Origin: Microbacteriaceae bacterium
GTDB lineage: Bacteria > Actinomycetota > Actinomycetes > Actinomycetales > Microbacteriaceae
Length of the DNA: 64,000 bases
Reading direction: 5' to 3'
NCBI GenBank assembly: GCA_024639845.1
Contig: JAHEGG010000001.1
Coordinates: forward strand, 62,001 to 126,000
Below, piece after piece: positions 8,534 through 16,511 of this stretch. Numbering within the stretch: position 1 is the first letter of the stretch; the number at the start of each line of letters is the position of its first letter. The position numbers and the translations under genes are program-made. Below the pieces are notes generated by a model. It made no database searches. It was not told where the DNA came from and saw only the letters and a list, made by a program, of their open reading frames with translations.

Positions 8534-10117
8534 ATGGTCGAACCCAACTACGACGTTGCCATCATCGGCGGAGGCCACAACGGCCTAGTTGCCGCCGCCT
8601 ACCTGGCCAAGGCCGGCAAGTCAGTCGTGGTGCTCGAACAGCACGATGTTCTCGGTGGTGCCGCCGTCTCGGCCCAAGCTTTCGCGGGAATCGACGCTCG
8701 CCTCTCCCGTTATTCATACCTGGTCAGTCTTTTGCCGGCCCGCATCATTGAAGACCTAGGTCTAGAAGTCGAACTTGCCCCACGCCGCTTCGGCTCGTTC
8801 ACCCCTGATCCTGCTGGAGACTCTGGGTTGCTGATTGATAAAACGGATACTGACGCCACCGCCCGTTCGTTTGAATCGGTTTCGGCCGCCGACGACTTCG
8901 ATCGGTGGAACGAGTTTTATGCCAAGACCGAAGTTATTGCCCGCAAACTTTTCGGCACTGTGCTCGAGCCCCTTCGCCGCGAGAACGATGTCGCGGCGAT
9001 GCTGGGGCCCGAACTTTGGCACGAGTTCTTCGAACAGCCGATTGGCGAGACCATCGAGGCGAGTTTTTCGAGCGACCTAGTGCGCGGGGTAGTCATGACC
9101 GATGCGCTGATTGGCACCTTTGCGTCTAATCGCAACGAGTCGCTTGAGGCCAACAAGTGCTTTCTCTATCACGTGATCGGAAACGAGACCGGCGAGTGGA
9201 GCATCCCAGTTGGTGGCATGGGCGCGGTGACTGGTTCGATGGCGCGTCGGGCAGGCGATCTGGGTGCAGAGCTTAAAACCGGATGTGCCGTTATTGCGGT
9301 TGTGCCAGCTAGCAAGTCAGGTGATTCGGCCGGACACACGGTGACCTATCGCGAGGGCACAGCCAGCAAATCGCTAACCTCGCGCTACCTGCTGGCGAAC
9401 GTTTCAAAACCGGTCATGGATGCCCTACTCGGGCAGCCCAGCGAGCACGAGATTCAAGGCGCTCAGGTTAAGGTGAACATGCTCTTGCGGCGGTTGCCGC
9501 GCCTCAAGGCCGGCACCGACCCGGTCGCAGCCTTCGGCGGAACCCTGCACATCAACGAAGGGTTTGCCCAGCTGCAAACGGCGTTCGAGCAGTCCTCGAG
9601 CGGTCGGATACCAGATCCGTTGCCTTGCGAGATTTATTGTCATTCGCTCACCGACCCGAGCATCCTCGGGCCAGAGCTGCAGGCATCCGGGGCTCAAACT
9701 CTTACGGTGTTTGCCCTGCACACACCGCACTCTTTGCTAGTCGGGCGTGACGGGGATGCGATGCGCGACGCCCTCGAACGTGCGGTGATCGACTCGCTCA
9801 ACTCGGTGCTCGCCGAGGACATCCGTGATCTGCTGATGATCGACGGCGACGGCAATCCGTGCATCGAAACCAAAACCACTCAAGACCTCGAAGATGCGCT
9901 CGGGCTACCTGGCGGAAACATCTTTCACGCTCCGCTGAGCTGGCCTTTCGTGCCAGACGACTCACCGCTAGAGACGCCGGCCGAACGGTGGGGTGTCGAC
10001 ACTGGGATGCTGGGCATCCTCTTTTGCGGATCAACCGCCCGTCGCGGTGGTGCGGTCAGCGGAATCGGTGGCCACAACGCGGCGATGGCGGTGCTCGAAC
10101 TCGAAGCTAGGGTTTGA
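8534..10117 (+). CDS. Phytoene-desaturase-like FAD oxidoreductase (PYROXD2-like)
   Basis: 527 residues. The dinucleotide-binding motif YDVAIIGGGHNGLVAAAYLAK is followed by VVVLEQHDVLGGAA, as in the phytoene dehydrogenase/amine oxidase superfamily. A second FAD contact lies at the C-terminus (LFCGSTARRGGAVSGIGGHNAA). The overall sequence fits the PYROXD2/CrtI-like branch better than a true CrtI, whose genes normally sit with crtB and crtE; none of those is here. The substrate is unknown. The location next to the rhodopsin and photolyase genes makes a carotenoid or retinoid substrate possible but unproven. Confidence 0.85.
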   Translation: MVEPNYDVAIIGGGHNGLVAAAYLAKAGKSVVVLEQHDVLGGAAVSAQAFAGIDARLSRYSYLVSLLPARIIEDLGLEVELAPRRFGSFTPDPAGDSGLLIDKTDTDATARSFESVSAADDFDRWNEFYAKTEVIARKLFGTVLEPLRRENDVAAMLGPELWHEFFEQPIGETIEASFSSDLVRGVVMTDALIGTFASNRNESLEANKCFLYHVIGNETGEWSIPVGGMGAVTGSMARRAGDLGAELKTGCAVIAVVPASKSGDSAGHTVTYREGTASKSLTSRYLLANVSKPVMDALLGQPSEHEIQGAQVKVNMLLRRLPRLKAGTDPVAAFGGTLHINEGFAQLQTAFEQSSSGRIPDPLPCEIYCHSLTDPSILGPELQASGAQTLTVFALHTPHSLLVGRDGDAMRDALERAVIDSLNSVLAEDIRDLLMIDGDGNPCIETKTTQDLEDALGLPGGNIFHAPLSWPFVPDDSPLETPAERWGVDTGMLGILFCGSTARRGGAVSGIGGHNAAMAVLELEARV

Positions 10118-10153
10118 CCACTCGCGGCCTAGCTGGTTGAAGTTTCTGCCCGC

Positions 10154-10420
10154 CTAGCGAGCAATCGCTATCCCCTTGCCGGTCAACCAATACCTCGAGC
10201 CGTCGGCAATTCGGTCGAGAAAGCCCCACTCGATCAGAAGGCGCCTAGCGAAGACGTGATCTTCGAAAAGTTGCATCAGGATGATGTTGACCTCCGTCTC
10301 GGAATACTCGCGTTCGGATTCGAAATGTCGCACCGCCCTCTCGAGTTGGGCCATGCGCTTGGGAAGCCGCCTTGCTATTTTTGCCGGAGACGCATCCAAA
10401 ATTTCTGGTTGTTTGGTCAC
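10154..10420 (-). CDS. DUF2087-like small protein
   Basis: 88 residues, GTG start. The segment from about residue 20 (KRMAQLERAVRHFE, YSETEVNIILMQLFEDHVFARRLLIEWGFLDR, YWL) follows the DUF2087 pattern of a winged-helix-like C-terminal domain found in small regulators. A TAACCT box lies 6 nt before the GTG, with no Shine-Dalgarno. It is an isolated gene between convergent and same-strand neighbours. Function unknown; DNA-binding is possible. Confidence 0.7.
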   Translation of the reverse strand: MTKQPEILDASPAKIARRLPKRMAQLERAVRHFESEREYSETEVNIILMQLFEDHVFARRLLIEWGFLDRIADGSRYWLTGKGIAIAR

Positions 10421-10426
10421 GTTAGC

Positions 10427-10432
10427 AGGTTA
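10427..10432 (-). promoter_or_regulatory. -10 box of leaderless DUF2087 gene
   Basis: TAACCT on the minus strand, 6 nt before GTG 10420; the same hexamer at the same spacing precedes seryl-tRNA synthetase. Confidence 0.55.
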
Positions 10433-10512
10433 GCTGACTACAACAGGGGTTTGATCAATCATTCCATTTAGATTTCACCTGGGTAGAGAAAAAGTGGATT
10501 CGGATTGCCGCA

Positions 10513-12195
10513 TCAGTGCCTAAGCGCTAATGTCAACTTCGAACCGCCTTGTGATAGTGCCTTCAGCGACCAATTTTGACCACTGACCGTCGAAAAATAC
10601 TTGCTCCCCAGCCCAACTGCCCCGGCGCGCGGCCCGATGCCGTCATCGGTGACCTGAATCACGACGTCATCGGAGAGGCACACCACACTGACAAGAATTG
10701 TGTGAGCCAAGCCGTGCCGAATTGAGTTATTGGCCGCTTCTTCGACGATCCGAACAATGTCACTTCGAGATTCGCAGAGTTGACACATTTGTGAGACTTC
10801 AATTTCGAGATTCGCAAATCCCTGCCATCGTTGCGCGAGGTCGGTCAGGCTCGCCGAAGTTGTAATGGCGGTTAAGGGCTTTTGAAGTAAAGCGAGCATC
10901 GAATCAATTTGTTCAAGTTCTGCCTGGAGGTTTTCTCCCTCACCACGATCCAATTTGAAAGCCAGCAGCAAAAGTTTGTTTTGAACATTGCCATGAATGT
11001 GATTTGCGAGTTCACGGCTGACGAGTTGATTTTTCGTATGAATGACCTCAGCATCTACTCCGAGCTGCACCGCTAACTGCTCTAGCTGCCTTCGAATTTC
11101 AGCCCTGGTCTCCAAAGTGCTCTTGACGAACCCCGTCATAAAACCAGTTTGAGTTATCCAGACAAACATGACGGCAACCGCTACGGCTGTTGGATAGTTC
11201 GCCAGTGTGCCGAACAGCAAATCCGAAACTACGACGACCGCTGTCGCTGTAGCAAAGTTGAACAAGACAAAGTAAGCAGCGGATCCAGCTATCGAAGCCG
11301 GCCTGACTTTACTAGCTGCCCAGTAGGCCAGCCAAATCACTGTTCCGGTGGCCAAAGATCTTAATATTCCCTCGCCCACTCCCGTCTCTTGCAGATACGG
11401 GATAAGTATCCCGGTCGAGACTATCCCCGCAACCGCGGTGCCCGCGAAAGGTCGGTTGAGAACCGCCAACCGTGACAAATTTTTGAACGAGAAGTCTGAC
11501 GCGTTAGATTTTTGTTCCTCCCAAAGCCTCTGAGCTAAGGGGCGAAGTTGCTCGTGAACCACATCTTTCAAAAGAGCTGGGACTCTTGATTCGGAGTTGC
11601 CGCTGAGTTGGTGCTTAACATCTGAAATCGACGATCGGAGTCTGTCGATTTCTAGACGGATTTTTCCTGACTCAAACGTTGCGGAATTGGAAGCTTGACT
11701 TACTCTCTCTGCAACGAGCGCATCGCGTTCGTTTTGAAATCTCTTAAAACTTGCCGCCAGGATGGCTAGTGCTGGAAGAGTCACCAATCCCAAGATGGCA
11801 GCTTGAACAGTTCTCGGCCAGAGCGTGTCAAGATGCGCCTCGGCACCTAGTAACCATGCGAGATAGATGGTGGCCGAACCTTTAGTGGCTCCAATAAACA
11901 AAGCAAATGTCAGAACGGCAAGGATGTTTGCCGGCTTCAGCTTGCGGTTGGTAAATATTCGCCGATCGGCAAAGAGCAAAAGGACCCAGCAGATTGCCAT
12001 GGCAAGAATATTGGCCACAGTCCAAACACCAAGATTAAAAAAACTGAAGTTGTGCAGGTTGGAGAGCAGAGATGTTATCCAGAACGCAGGCAGAAAAAAT
12101 AGATAAACGCGAAAGTTAAATAGTGAAGGACCGGTGACAGCGGAAATCAATTTTCGGATTCTTAACGCGGGCTTCTCGACAACTCCATATGTCAT
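10513..12195 (-). CDS. NarL-type membrane sensor histidine kinase
   Basis: 560 residues. Two blocks of TM helices (about 30-150 and 250-355) flank a cytoplasmic segment with a predicted coiled coil (155-240). The HisKA_3-like region RELANHIHGNVQNKLLLL carries the likely phospho-acceptor H401. The ATPase domain at the C-terminus has an N box (EEAANNSIRHG), a G1 box (VTDDGIGPRAG) and a degenerate lid. The start overlaps the response-regulator stop as ATGA (12192-12195), so the pair is translationally coupled. No extracellular sensor domain of note is visible, so it may sense a membrane or intracellular signal. Confidence 0.9.
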   Translation of the reverse strand: MTYGVVEKPALRIRKLISAVTGPSLFNFRVYLFFLPAFWITSLLSNLHNFSFFNLGVWTVANILAMAICWVLLLFADRRIFTNRKLKPANILAVLTFALFIGATKGSATIYLAWLLGAEAHLDTLWPRTVQAAILGLVTLPALAILAASFKRFQNERDALVAERVSQASNSATFESGKIRLEIDRLRSSISDVKHQLSGNSESRVPALLKDVVHEQLRPLAQRLWEEQKSNASDFSFKNLSRLAVLNRPFAGTAVAGIVSTGILIPYLQETGVGEGILRSLATGTVIWLAYWAASKVRPASIAGSAAYFVLFNFATATAVVVVSDLLFGTLANYPTAVAVAVMFVWITQTGFMTGFVKSTLETRAEIRRQLEQLAVQLGVDAEVIHTKNQLVSRELANHIHGNVQNKLLLLAFKLDRGEGENLQAELEQIDSMLALLQKPLTAITTSASLTDLAQRWQGFANLEIEVSQMCQLCESRSDIVRIVEEAANNSIRHGLAHTILVSVVCLSDDVVIQVTDDGIGPRAGAVGLGSKYFSTVSGQNWSLKALSQGGSKLTLALRH

Positions 12196-12842
12196 TTAAG
12201 CGGTTTACCGATCGACCGAAAGACCACGTTGGCAATGTGGACTCGCTGGTTCACCGACGAATCAAACTTGATGTCTAACGCTTTAGCGATTCGCGAGATA
12301 GAAACTTCCACAGACTTTTCCGTGACGAAACGGGTCTTGGCAATCTCTGCGTTAGACATTCCGCTGGCGACCAACCGGAGTATCTCAATCTGCGAGTCAG
12401 TGAGTTTAGCGAGCGGACTTTGGCGGCCCAATGTGGAATCCTTGCTGCGATTTTCTGAGGCTCTGGTGAGTGCGGCGATCAGAATCTCAACCGAAGTGAC
12501 CGAACCCTTGGTCAGATATTCAACGTTGGGAGGTAGCTCCGAGAATGTGCTGTTGAGCAGCCTTGGGTCATCGAAACTTGTCAAAAATACGATTCCCAGA
12601 TTGGGCAGCAACCGTCTCAAACCGTGAGCTAGGTCGAGACCAGTCGGGCCAAGACCTAGGTGCAAATCAAGAACAACGACATCTAAATGCGGAATGTTCT
12701 TCTTCGCTTCGATAAGTGCGTCGCTTGCCGAACTCGTTTCAAAAGCCACTTCAAAACCGGCAAGCCGAATTGCCGAGACAATGGCCAGGCGCATCAATGA
12801 ATCATCTTCGACCACAGCGATTTGCAGAACCATACCTGACAT
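12192..12842 (-). CDS. LuxR/NarL-family response regulator
   Basis: About 216 residues from ATG 12842. The receiver domain begins LQIAVVEDDSLMRLAIVSAI, with the phospho-acceptor Asp in VVVLDLHLG and the conserved Lys in YLTKGS. The C-terminal LuxR helix-turn-helix is LTDSQIEILRLVASGMSNAEIAKTRFVTEKSVEVSISRI. The frame is open to a TTG at 12872, but those ten extra residues are not family-like; ATG 12833 is an equal candidate. First gene of the two-component operon, divergent from the secreted protein at 12988, which could be a target. Confidence 0.9.
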   Translation of the reverse strand: MSGMVLQIAVVEDDSLMRLAIVSAIRLAGFEVAFETSSASDALIEAKKNIPHLDVVVLDLHLGLGPTGLDLAHGLRRLLPNLGIVFLTSFDDPRLLNSTFSELPPNVEYLTKGSVTSVEILIAALTRASENRSKDSTLGRQSPLAKLTDSQIEILRLVASGMSNAEIAKTRFVTEKSVEVSISRIAKALDIKFDSSVNQRVHIANVVFRSIGKPLK

Positions 12843-12987
12843 TGTTTCATTGCCCGCGGTTATGCACAGCAAAACCCTGCGACCCTGATGGGTTACCCCG
12901 TCAATATGTAACTCGATAGTGGCAAAGCCTGTTCGGTGGCGAGGTTAATACGTAGCCTGTTGCTAGATCACACCTTCGGAGGCATTC

Positions 12988-14475
12988 ATGCGAAACAAAC
13001 TGGCGGCCGTACTTGCAACACTCACTCTGGCGATGGCTTCACTTATCCTTCCCGCTCAGGCGGCTTTTGCCGATGAGCCCGCAGCAGCCGACATCAGCGT
13101 GATTGAACTCAAGGATGCGCTGTGCCAGTTCACAGTGCAAGTTACCTACCCCTTGGATTCGCTCCCCGATGAAGGAAGTCAGGTGCTGAGGATAACTAGC
13201 CCCTCAGGAAACCTCGAAGGAGGAGTCGCTTGGACGACCTTGCAGGGCAAGGGTTCTAGCTACTTCACCCGAACTACATTCAATGGAATTAACCTCTTGA
13301 ATAACCTAAAAGAGAGCGATGCTTGGTTTAACGGGCAAGCGAATTTCAATTCACAATGGTGCGGCATAGACTTCACTCTTGAAGTGACCTATACGCACAA
13401 CGGCATTCCATCTGCAGTTGCCAGCAAAACAATCGTCAGCGAGTCCTACCTGACCAGTGACTACATTTATGCCTGGAAAGAGATCAGCCCCGAGGGCTAT
13501 TGCGAGCTCTACATTGACTTTCATCCTGGGCACCTACCCGATGACGACGGTGTATCCGGAAGAGTCGGCTGGGTCACTTACTCGGAACAGGGGCTAGACC
13601 TTGCGTTCACAGTTCTTAACCCGACTGCCGATGACATAACCTACCGCTTTGCGACCGAAACCGTGGTGGATGCCGAAAGCACAATCATCTCAATGCAGTC
13701 GAGCGGAGCAGTCGACGGCTGCGGTGAAGAAGGCCGAGCGGAGTTTGGTTATGTTTCTTTGGGACAGTCGAACTGGGAGATTGCTGATGTTGCGCCTCTC
13801 CCAATCTGCGGCAAAGGAACCTTCAGTTCCACTGGGCACTATTGGGGTTGGGGTTGCGTGGAAGCCCCGGTTGGATACTACGTCGATGATTACGGCGCTA
13901 AAGCACCGACAATCTGCCCCAACGGTCAGACCACCGAACAGCCAGGTGCCGCTTCCGAGAGGGAGTGTTTTAGCACCGCAGTTCCCACCTTTGACATTCG
14001 ATACTTGTCTGGAACTGGTTTAGCCCCATCCTCGCCGCTGAGTGTCGATCTGGGAGCTTCGTTCACTCTTCCAGCCAATACTTTCAAGCGAACCGGATAC
14101 ACATTCGCCGGATGGTCTGACGGTGCGGTCGTATACGCGCCCGGTTCTACCTATGCGAATGCTGCCGGAGACCTCACTCTATCTGCCACGTGGAAAGTTA
14201 CTCACACAGCCAAACGGCTTAGCGCTCTCAAGGTTCTCAAAGTTGGCGTCACAAAATCGCTCCTGGCGACCTCCGACCAAGGCAAGGCTACTGTTATCAA
14301 AGCTTCTGGCGCGTGCAAGTCGAAGCAGTACACGTTAAAAGGCAAACGGATGCTCAAGATCACGGCTAGCAAGAACTCCGGAGTTTGCACCCTGTCCGTA
14401 TCCTCGCCTGAGACTTCGAAAATTACGGCCCTCAAGACCACGCTAAAGATTCGGGTATCCAAGACAGGCCGATAA
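12988..14475 (+). CDS. Secreted protein with InlB B-repeat
   Basis: 495 residues. Signal peptide 1-28 (basic MRNKL, hydrophobic core, AQAAFA cleavage). Residues about 30-290 form unrecognised beta-rich, Cys-containing segments. Residues about 330-408 match an InlB B-repeat (Listeria-Bacteroides repeat; RTGYTFAGWSDGA, LTLSATWK). The last 85 residues are a Lys-rich Ig-like unit with two Cys spaced as in the C-terminal units of the subtilisin at 18224. A GGAGG ribosome-binding site precedes the ATG. Probably a surface adhesin or cell-wall-associated protein; no LPXTG motif. Confidence 0.8.
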   Translation: MRNKLAAVLATLTLAMASLILPAQAAFADEPAAADISVIELKDALCQFTVQVTYPLDSLPDEGSQVLRITSPSGNLEGGVAWTTLQGKGSSYFTRTTFNGINLLNNLKESDAWFNGQANFNSQWCGIDFTLEVTYTHNGIPSAVASKTIVSESYLTSDYIYAWKEISPEGYCELYIDFHPGHLPDDDGVSGRVGWVTYSEQGLDLAFTVLNPTADDITYRFATETVVDAESTIISMQSSGAVDGCGEEGRAEFGYVSLGQSNWEIADVAPLPICGKGTFSSTGHYWGWGCVEAPVGYYVDDYGAKAPTICPNGQTTEQPGAASERECFSTAVPTFDIRYLSGTGLAPSSPLSVDLGASFTLPANTFKRTGYTFAGWSDGAVVYAPGSTYANAAGDLTLSATWKVTHTAKRLSALKVLKVGVTKSLLATSDQGKATVIKASGACKSKQYTLKGKRMLKITASKNSGVCTLSVSSPETSKITALKTTLKIRVSKTGR

Positions 14476-14663
14476 CTCTTGCCGATGTGGATTCGGGGAA
14501 AAGGCGTTTAGCCGCTCGATGTTCCCGAGCAAATCCAGGGTAAAAGCTCGGCTCTCGAGAGATTTGTTCCCGTTGACTCGGCGTGGAATCGTTGACTGAA
14601 TCGCTGACCGACATTGCTACTCCTCATATTTGGAGTGCTGGTTACGGGGGCTAGAAATGCGAA

Positions 14664-14685
14664 AAGCCCCGCAGGGCGGGGCTTC
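14664..14685 (-). terminator. Intrinsic terminator after tRNA-Arg
   Basis: AGCCCCGC/GCGGGGCT stem with a 3-nt loop, followed on the minus strand by TTTT. It lies 20 bp past the 3' end of tRNA-Arg. The preceding 14476-14663 holds nothing recognised. Confidence 0.8.
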
Positions 14686-14704
14686 TGGCTATGAATCTGT
14701 TCGT

Positions 14705-14777
14705 GCGCTTGGAGGGACTCGAACCCCCAACCTTCTGATCCGTAGTCAGATGCTCTATCCGTTGAGCTACAAGCGCC
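14705..14777 (-). tRNA. tRNA-Arg (anticodon ACG)
   Basis: 73 nt: acceptor GCGCTTG/CAAGCGC, D-arm GCTC/GAGC, anticodon stem TCTGA/TCAGA with loop CTACGGA, T-arm GGGGG-TTCGAGT-CCCTC, discriminator A. CCA is not encoded. ACG would be deaminated to ICG and read CGU, CGC and CGA codons. Confidence 0.97.
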
Positions 14778-14909
14778 GGGATTGCCTGAAGAAATCTAGG
14801 CAACCTGAACATTCTATCCAACGAAAGGTGCTCTTGCCAAGTGGCACCCCATGCGCGCATGCTTGCTAAGGTTCTAGTTATCACAGGCGATAACTTCTGC
14901 CGGGGGACC

Positions 14910-15521
14910 ATGAAAAATAGACTGCAAGCAATCGCCTTCGCGCTTGTACTTGGCGCAACCGTTTCGGGATGCGCGCCAATCCACGAACCGGAACTTTCCG
15001 GTGTTATCGATCGCGGCACCGATCTGGCGGTGGCCAGACAGATTGCCTACGCACATGAGCACTATAAAGAACCCAACACTTTAAAGTTCGGCAATCTGGG
15101 TGCTACCGACTGCGTGAATTTCACGAGCCAAACCTTGTTAGCCCGAGGCTGGTCAATGACCCAAGGATGGGGTGTTGAGAAGCTTAATGGAACGTTTGCT
15201 TATACCCGCGCTTGGATTTCATCCACTGGTTTTCGCGACTATCTCGCAGGGCACCCAGAACTGGCTACGGCCGTGAGCTGGGATAACAGAAACTCTGTTC
15301 AGAGTGGTGATGTCGTTCAGTTCGACTGGGATGCCTCCGGCGACCGCGACCACACAGCGATTGTTAGCGGTTTCGAAGAAGATGCCGCCACTGGGCGACG
15401 CACAGTTCTTGTGAGTTCTCATAGTCCTGGGGCTTTTGATTGGCCCATCACTGATGTGCTTGCGGAGAACGACAGCCGCGCCAAAGTTTATTTTTGGCAC
15501 ATCAAGTCGCCGAACGACTGA
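14910..15521 (+). CDS. Lipoprotein with putative amidase domain
   Basis: 203 residues from ATG 14910, which has GGGGGA upstream and begins a good lipoprotein signal (KNRLQAIAFALVLGATVSGC). The mature part resembles the Amidase_6-type NlpC/P60-like fold: ATDCVNFTSQTLLARGW supplies the probable catalytic Cys, DRDHTAIVSGFEE the His, and VSSHSPG follows. This family cleaves peptide or amide bonds, often in cell-wall material. The frame extends upstream to 14841, but that extension would bury the signal peptide. Confidence 0.82.
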   Translation: MKNRLQAIAFALVLGATVSGCAPIHEPELSGVIDRGTDLAVARQIAYAHEHYKEPNTLKFGNLGATDCVNFTSQTLLARGWSMTQGWGVEKLNGTFAYTRAWISSTGFRDYLAGHPELATAVSWDNRNSVQSGDVVQFDWDASGDRDHTAIVSGFEEDAATGRRTVLVSSHSPGAFDWPITDVLAENDSRAKVYFWHIKSPND

Positions 15522-15542
15522 ATCGTATCCTCAGCGTTCAGA

Positions 15543-15662
15543 CTACTCTCCGCAGGTGCAGAGTTGCTCTTCTGGCACTCCAGCCAAAGCCTCTTCAACG
15601 TGCTGACCGCAACCGGCCCAGGTTACTTTGCCGCAAGCATCACACAGGGTTTGTGCACACAT
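15543..15662 (-). CDS. Tiny Cys-rich protein (CxxC..GCGQHV family), copy 2
   Basis: 39 residues. Cys at 2, 7, 10, 18, 35 and 37; core CDACGKVTWAGCGQHV, then GVPEEQLCTCG. It aligns along its whole length with the 55-residue protein just upstream (shared C-x2-CGK-x-TW-x-GCGQHV and GVP), so the two are tandem paralogues. GGAG precedes the ATG, and the start lies 9 bp after the stop of copy 1. The CxxC and GCGQH groups suggest a metal or persulfide-binding site. I recall similar short proteins in bacteria and fungi, without an assigned role. Confidence 0.8.
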   Translation of the reverse strand: MCAQTLCDACGKVTWAGCGQHVEEALAGVPEEQLCTCGE

Positions 15663-15671
15663 TTGATCTCC

Positions 15672-15839
15672 TTATTTCTTTCCGAAGAGGCGAGCGAAAA
15701 ATCCTGGTTCTTTCGGATCATTCGCATGGCCTTGGCATTGCTGGCTCTTTGGCACTCCACGCATCACATCATTGACATGCTGACCGCAGCCCGTCCAAGT
15801 TGCCTTGCCACATTTGCGGCAATTGATTTTCTGACACAT
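15672..15839 (-). CDS. Tiny Cys-rich protein (CxxC..GCGQHV family), copy 1
   Basis: 55 residues. Core CRKCGKATWTGCGQHV near the N-terminus, then GVPKSQQCQGH, and a short amphipathic tail FFARLFGKK that could touch the membrane. Its ATG directly follows the TAA of the rhodanese lipoprotein, so it must be read from that mRNA. Its place in a transcript starting at a CstR-like operator ties it to sulfur or metal stress. No catalytic fold is expected at this size; a metal-binding or thiol-carrier role is an inference. Confidence 0.82.
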   Translation of the reverse strand: MCQKINCRKCGKATWTGCGQHVNDVMRGVPKSQQCQGHANDPKEPGFFARLFGKK

Positions 15840-16208
15840 TTACTGCACCACTTTCATTCCGGTCATGCTTGAGGCATCTGCGACGCTTCCTGCATTTATT
15901 AGTTCGCCGGTGAATCCGGCATTTTTCATGTAGTCGATTGCTTGGCCAGCCCGATTACCCGAGCGACAGTAGACGATGTAGTTGGCGGCATGATCGAGCT
16001 GGTCAATCTCTGCCGCAAAGCTAGCGCTCTTAATGTCTATGTTCACCGCGCCGTCTAGGTGACCCGAGGCCCACTCTTCTGCTGTGCGAACATCGATAAC
16101 GGCTGCGTAGGCGCTCATGTCCTTCGCTGCTGGTGCACAGGCGGTCAAAGCACTGACTGCGAAAACGGCAATAAACACGGATGCTATAAACCTGATTAGT
16201 TTCGTCAA
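15840..16208 (-). CDS. Rhodanese-domain lipoprotein
   Basis: 122 residues from a TTG start with AAAGGAAG upstream. Lipoprotein signal with lipobox LTAC (C24); rhodanese domain about residues 33-120 with VIDVRTAEEWASGHLDGAVNID and the active-site loop CRSGNRAGQA (C81). It should sit on the outer face of the membrane and move or reduce sulfane sulfur there. First gene of a three-gene minus-strand run with the two tiny Cys-rich proteins. Its promoter shares the palindrome at 16224-16243 with the divergent repressor. Confidence 0.92.
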   Translation of the reverse strand: MTKLIRFIASVFIAVFAVSALTACAPAAKDMSAYAAVIDVRTAEEWASGHLDGAVNIDIKSASFAAEIDQLDHAANYIVYCRSGNRAGQAIDYMKNAGFTGELINAGSVADASSMTGMKVVQ

Positions 16209-16223
16209 GACGAGCTTCCTTTC

Positions 16224-16243
16224 GTATACCCCCTAGGGTATAC
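16224..16243. promoter_or_regulatory. CsoR/CstR-type operator palindrome
   Basis: GTATACCCCCTAGGGTATAC, an almost perfect inverted repeat with the G/C tract and AT flanks typical of CsoR-family operators. It overlaps the plus-strand -10 box of the repressor gene (TATACT, 16239-16244) and a TATACG box on the minus strand for the rhodanese gene, so binding would silence both. Confidence 0.8.
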
Positions 16244-16244
16244 T
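16239..16244 (+). promoter_or_regulatory. -10 box of leaderless repressor gene
   Basis: TATACT, 7 nt before ATG 16252, inside the right arm of the operator. Confidence 0.55.
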
Positions 16245-16251
16245 AAATATT

Positions 16252-16509
16252 ATGAAGATTCAACCAGAAGAGTTAAAAGCCGCGAGAAATCGGTTGGTAA
16301 GAGTGCAGGGTCAAATCGCTGGAATCGTGAAGATGCTTGACGAGGGTAGGGATTGCACCGATCTACTAACTCAGCTCGCGGCGGCAAGCACTGCACTTAA
16401 TCGGGCAGGCTTCGCGATTATCGCGACCGGGATGCAACACTGCGGCGCAGACGCCAATGGTGAAAAAAACCGAGAGGCTCTCGAAAAGGCCTTCATGTCG
16501 TTGGCCTAA
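16252..16509 (+). CDS. CsoR-family repressor, CstR-like persulfide sensor
   Basis: 85 residues, all helical, with RVQGQIAGIVKMLDEGRDCTDLLTQLAA. C35 and C64 are 29 residues apart, as in CsoR and CstR. The copper ligand His that CsoR has four residues before the second Cys is replaced by G60, as expected for a thiol-only CstR-type sensor that responds to persulfides rather than Cu(I). H63 sits directly beside C64 instead. Context agrees: two genes for sulfur-transfer enzymes flank it, and the CoA-disulfide reductase follows 2 bp after its stop. Confidence 0.87.
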   Translation: MKIQPEELKAARNRLVRVQGQIAGIVKMLDEGRDCTDLLTQLAAASTALNRAGFAIIATGMQHCGADANGEKNREALEKAFMSLA

Positions 16510-16511
16510 TC

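Noticed and set aside
8534-10117. Calling the FAD enzyme a phytoene desaturase (CrtI)
   Set aside because: The FAD motifs fit the superfamily, but no crtB or crtE is nearby and the sequence looks closer to PYROXD2-type proteins.
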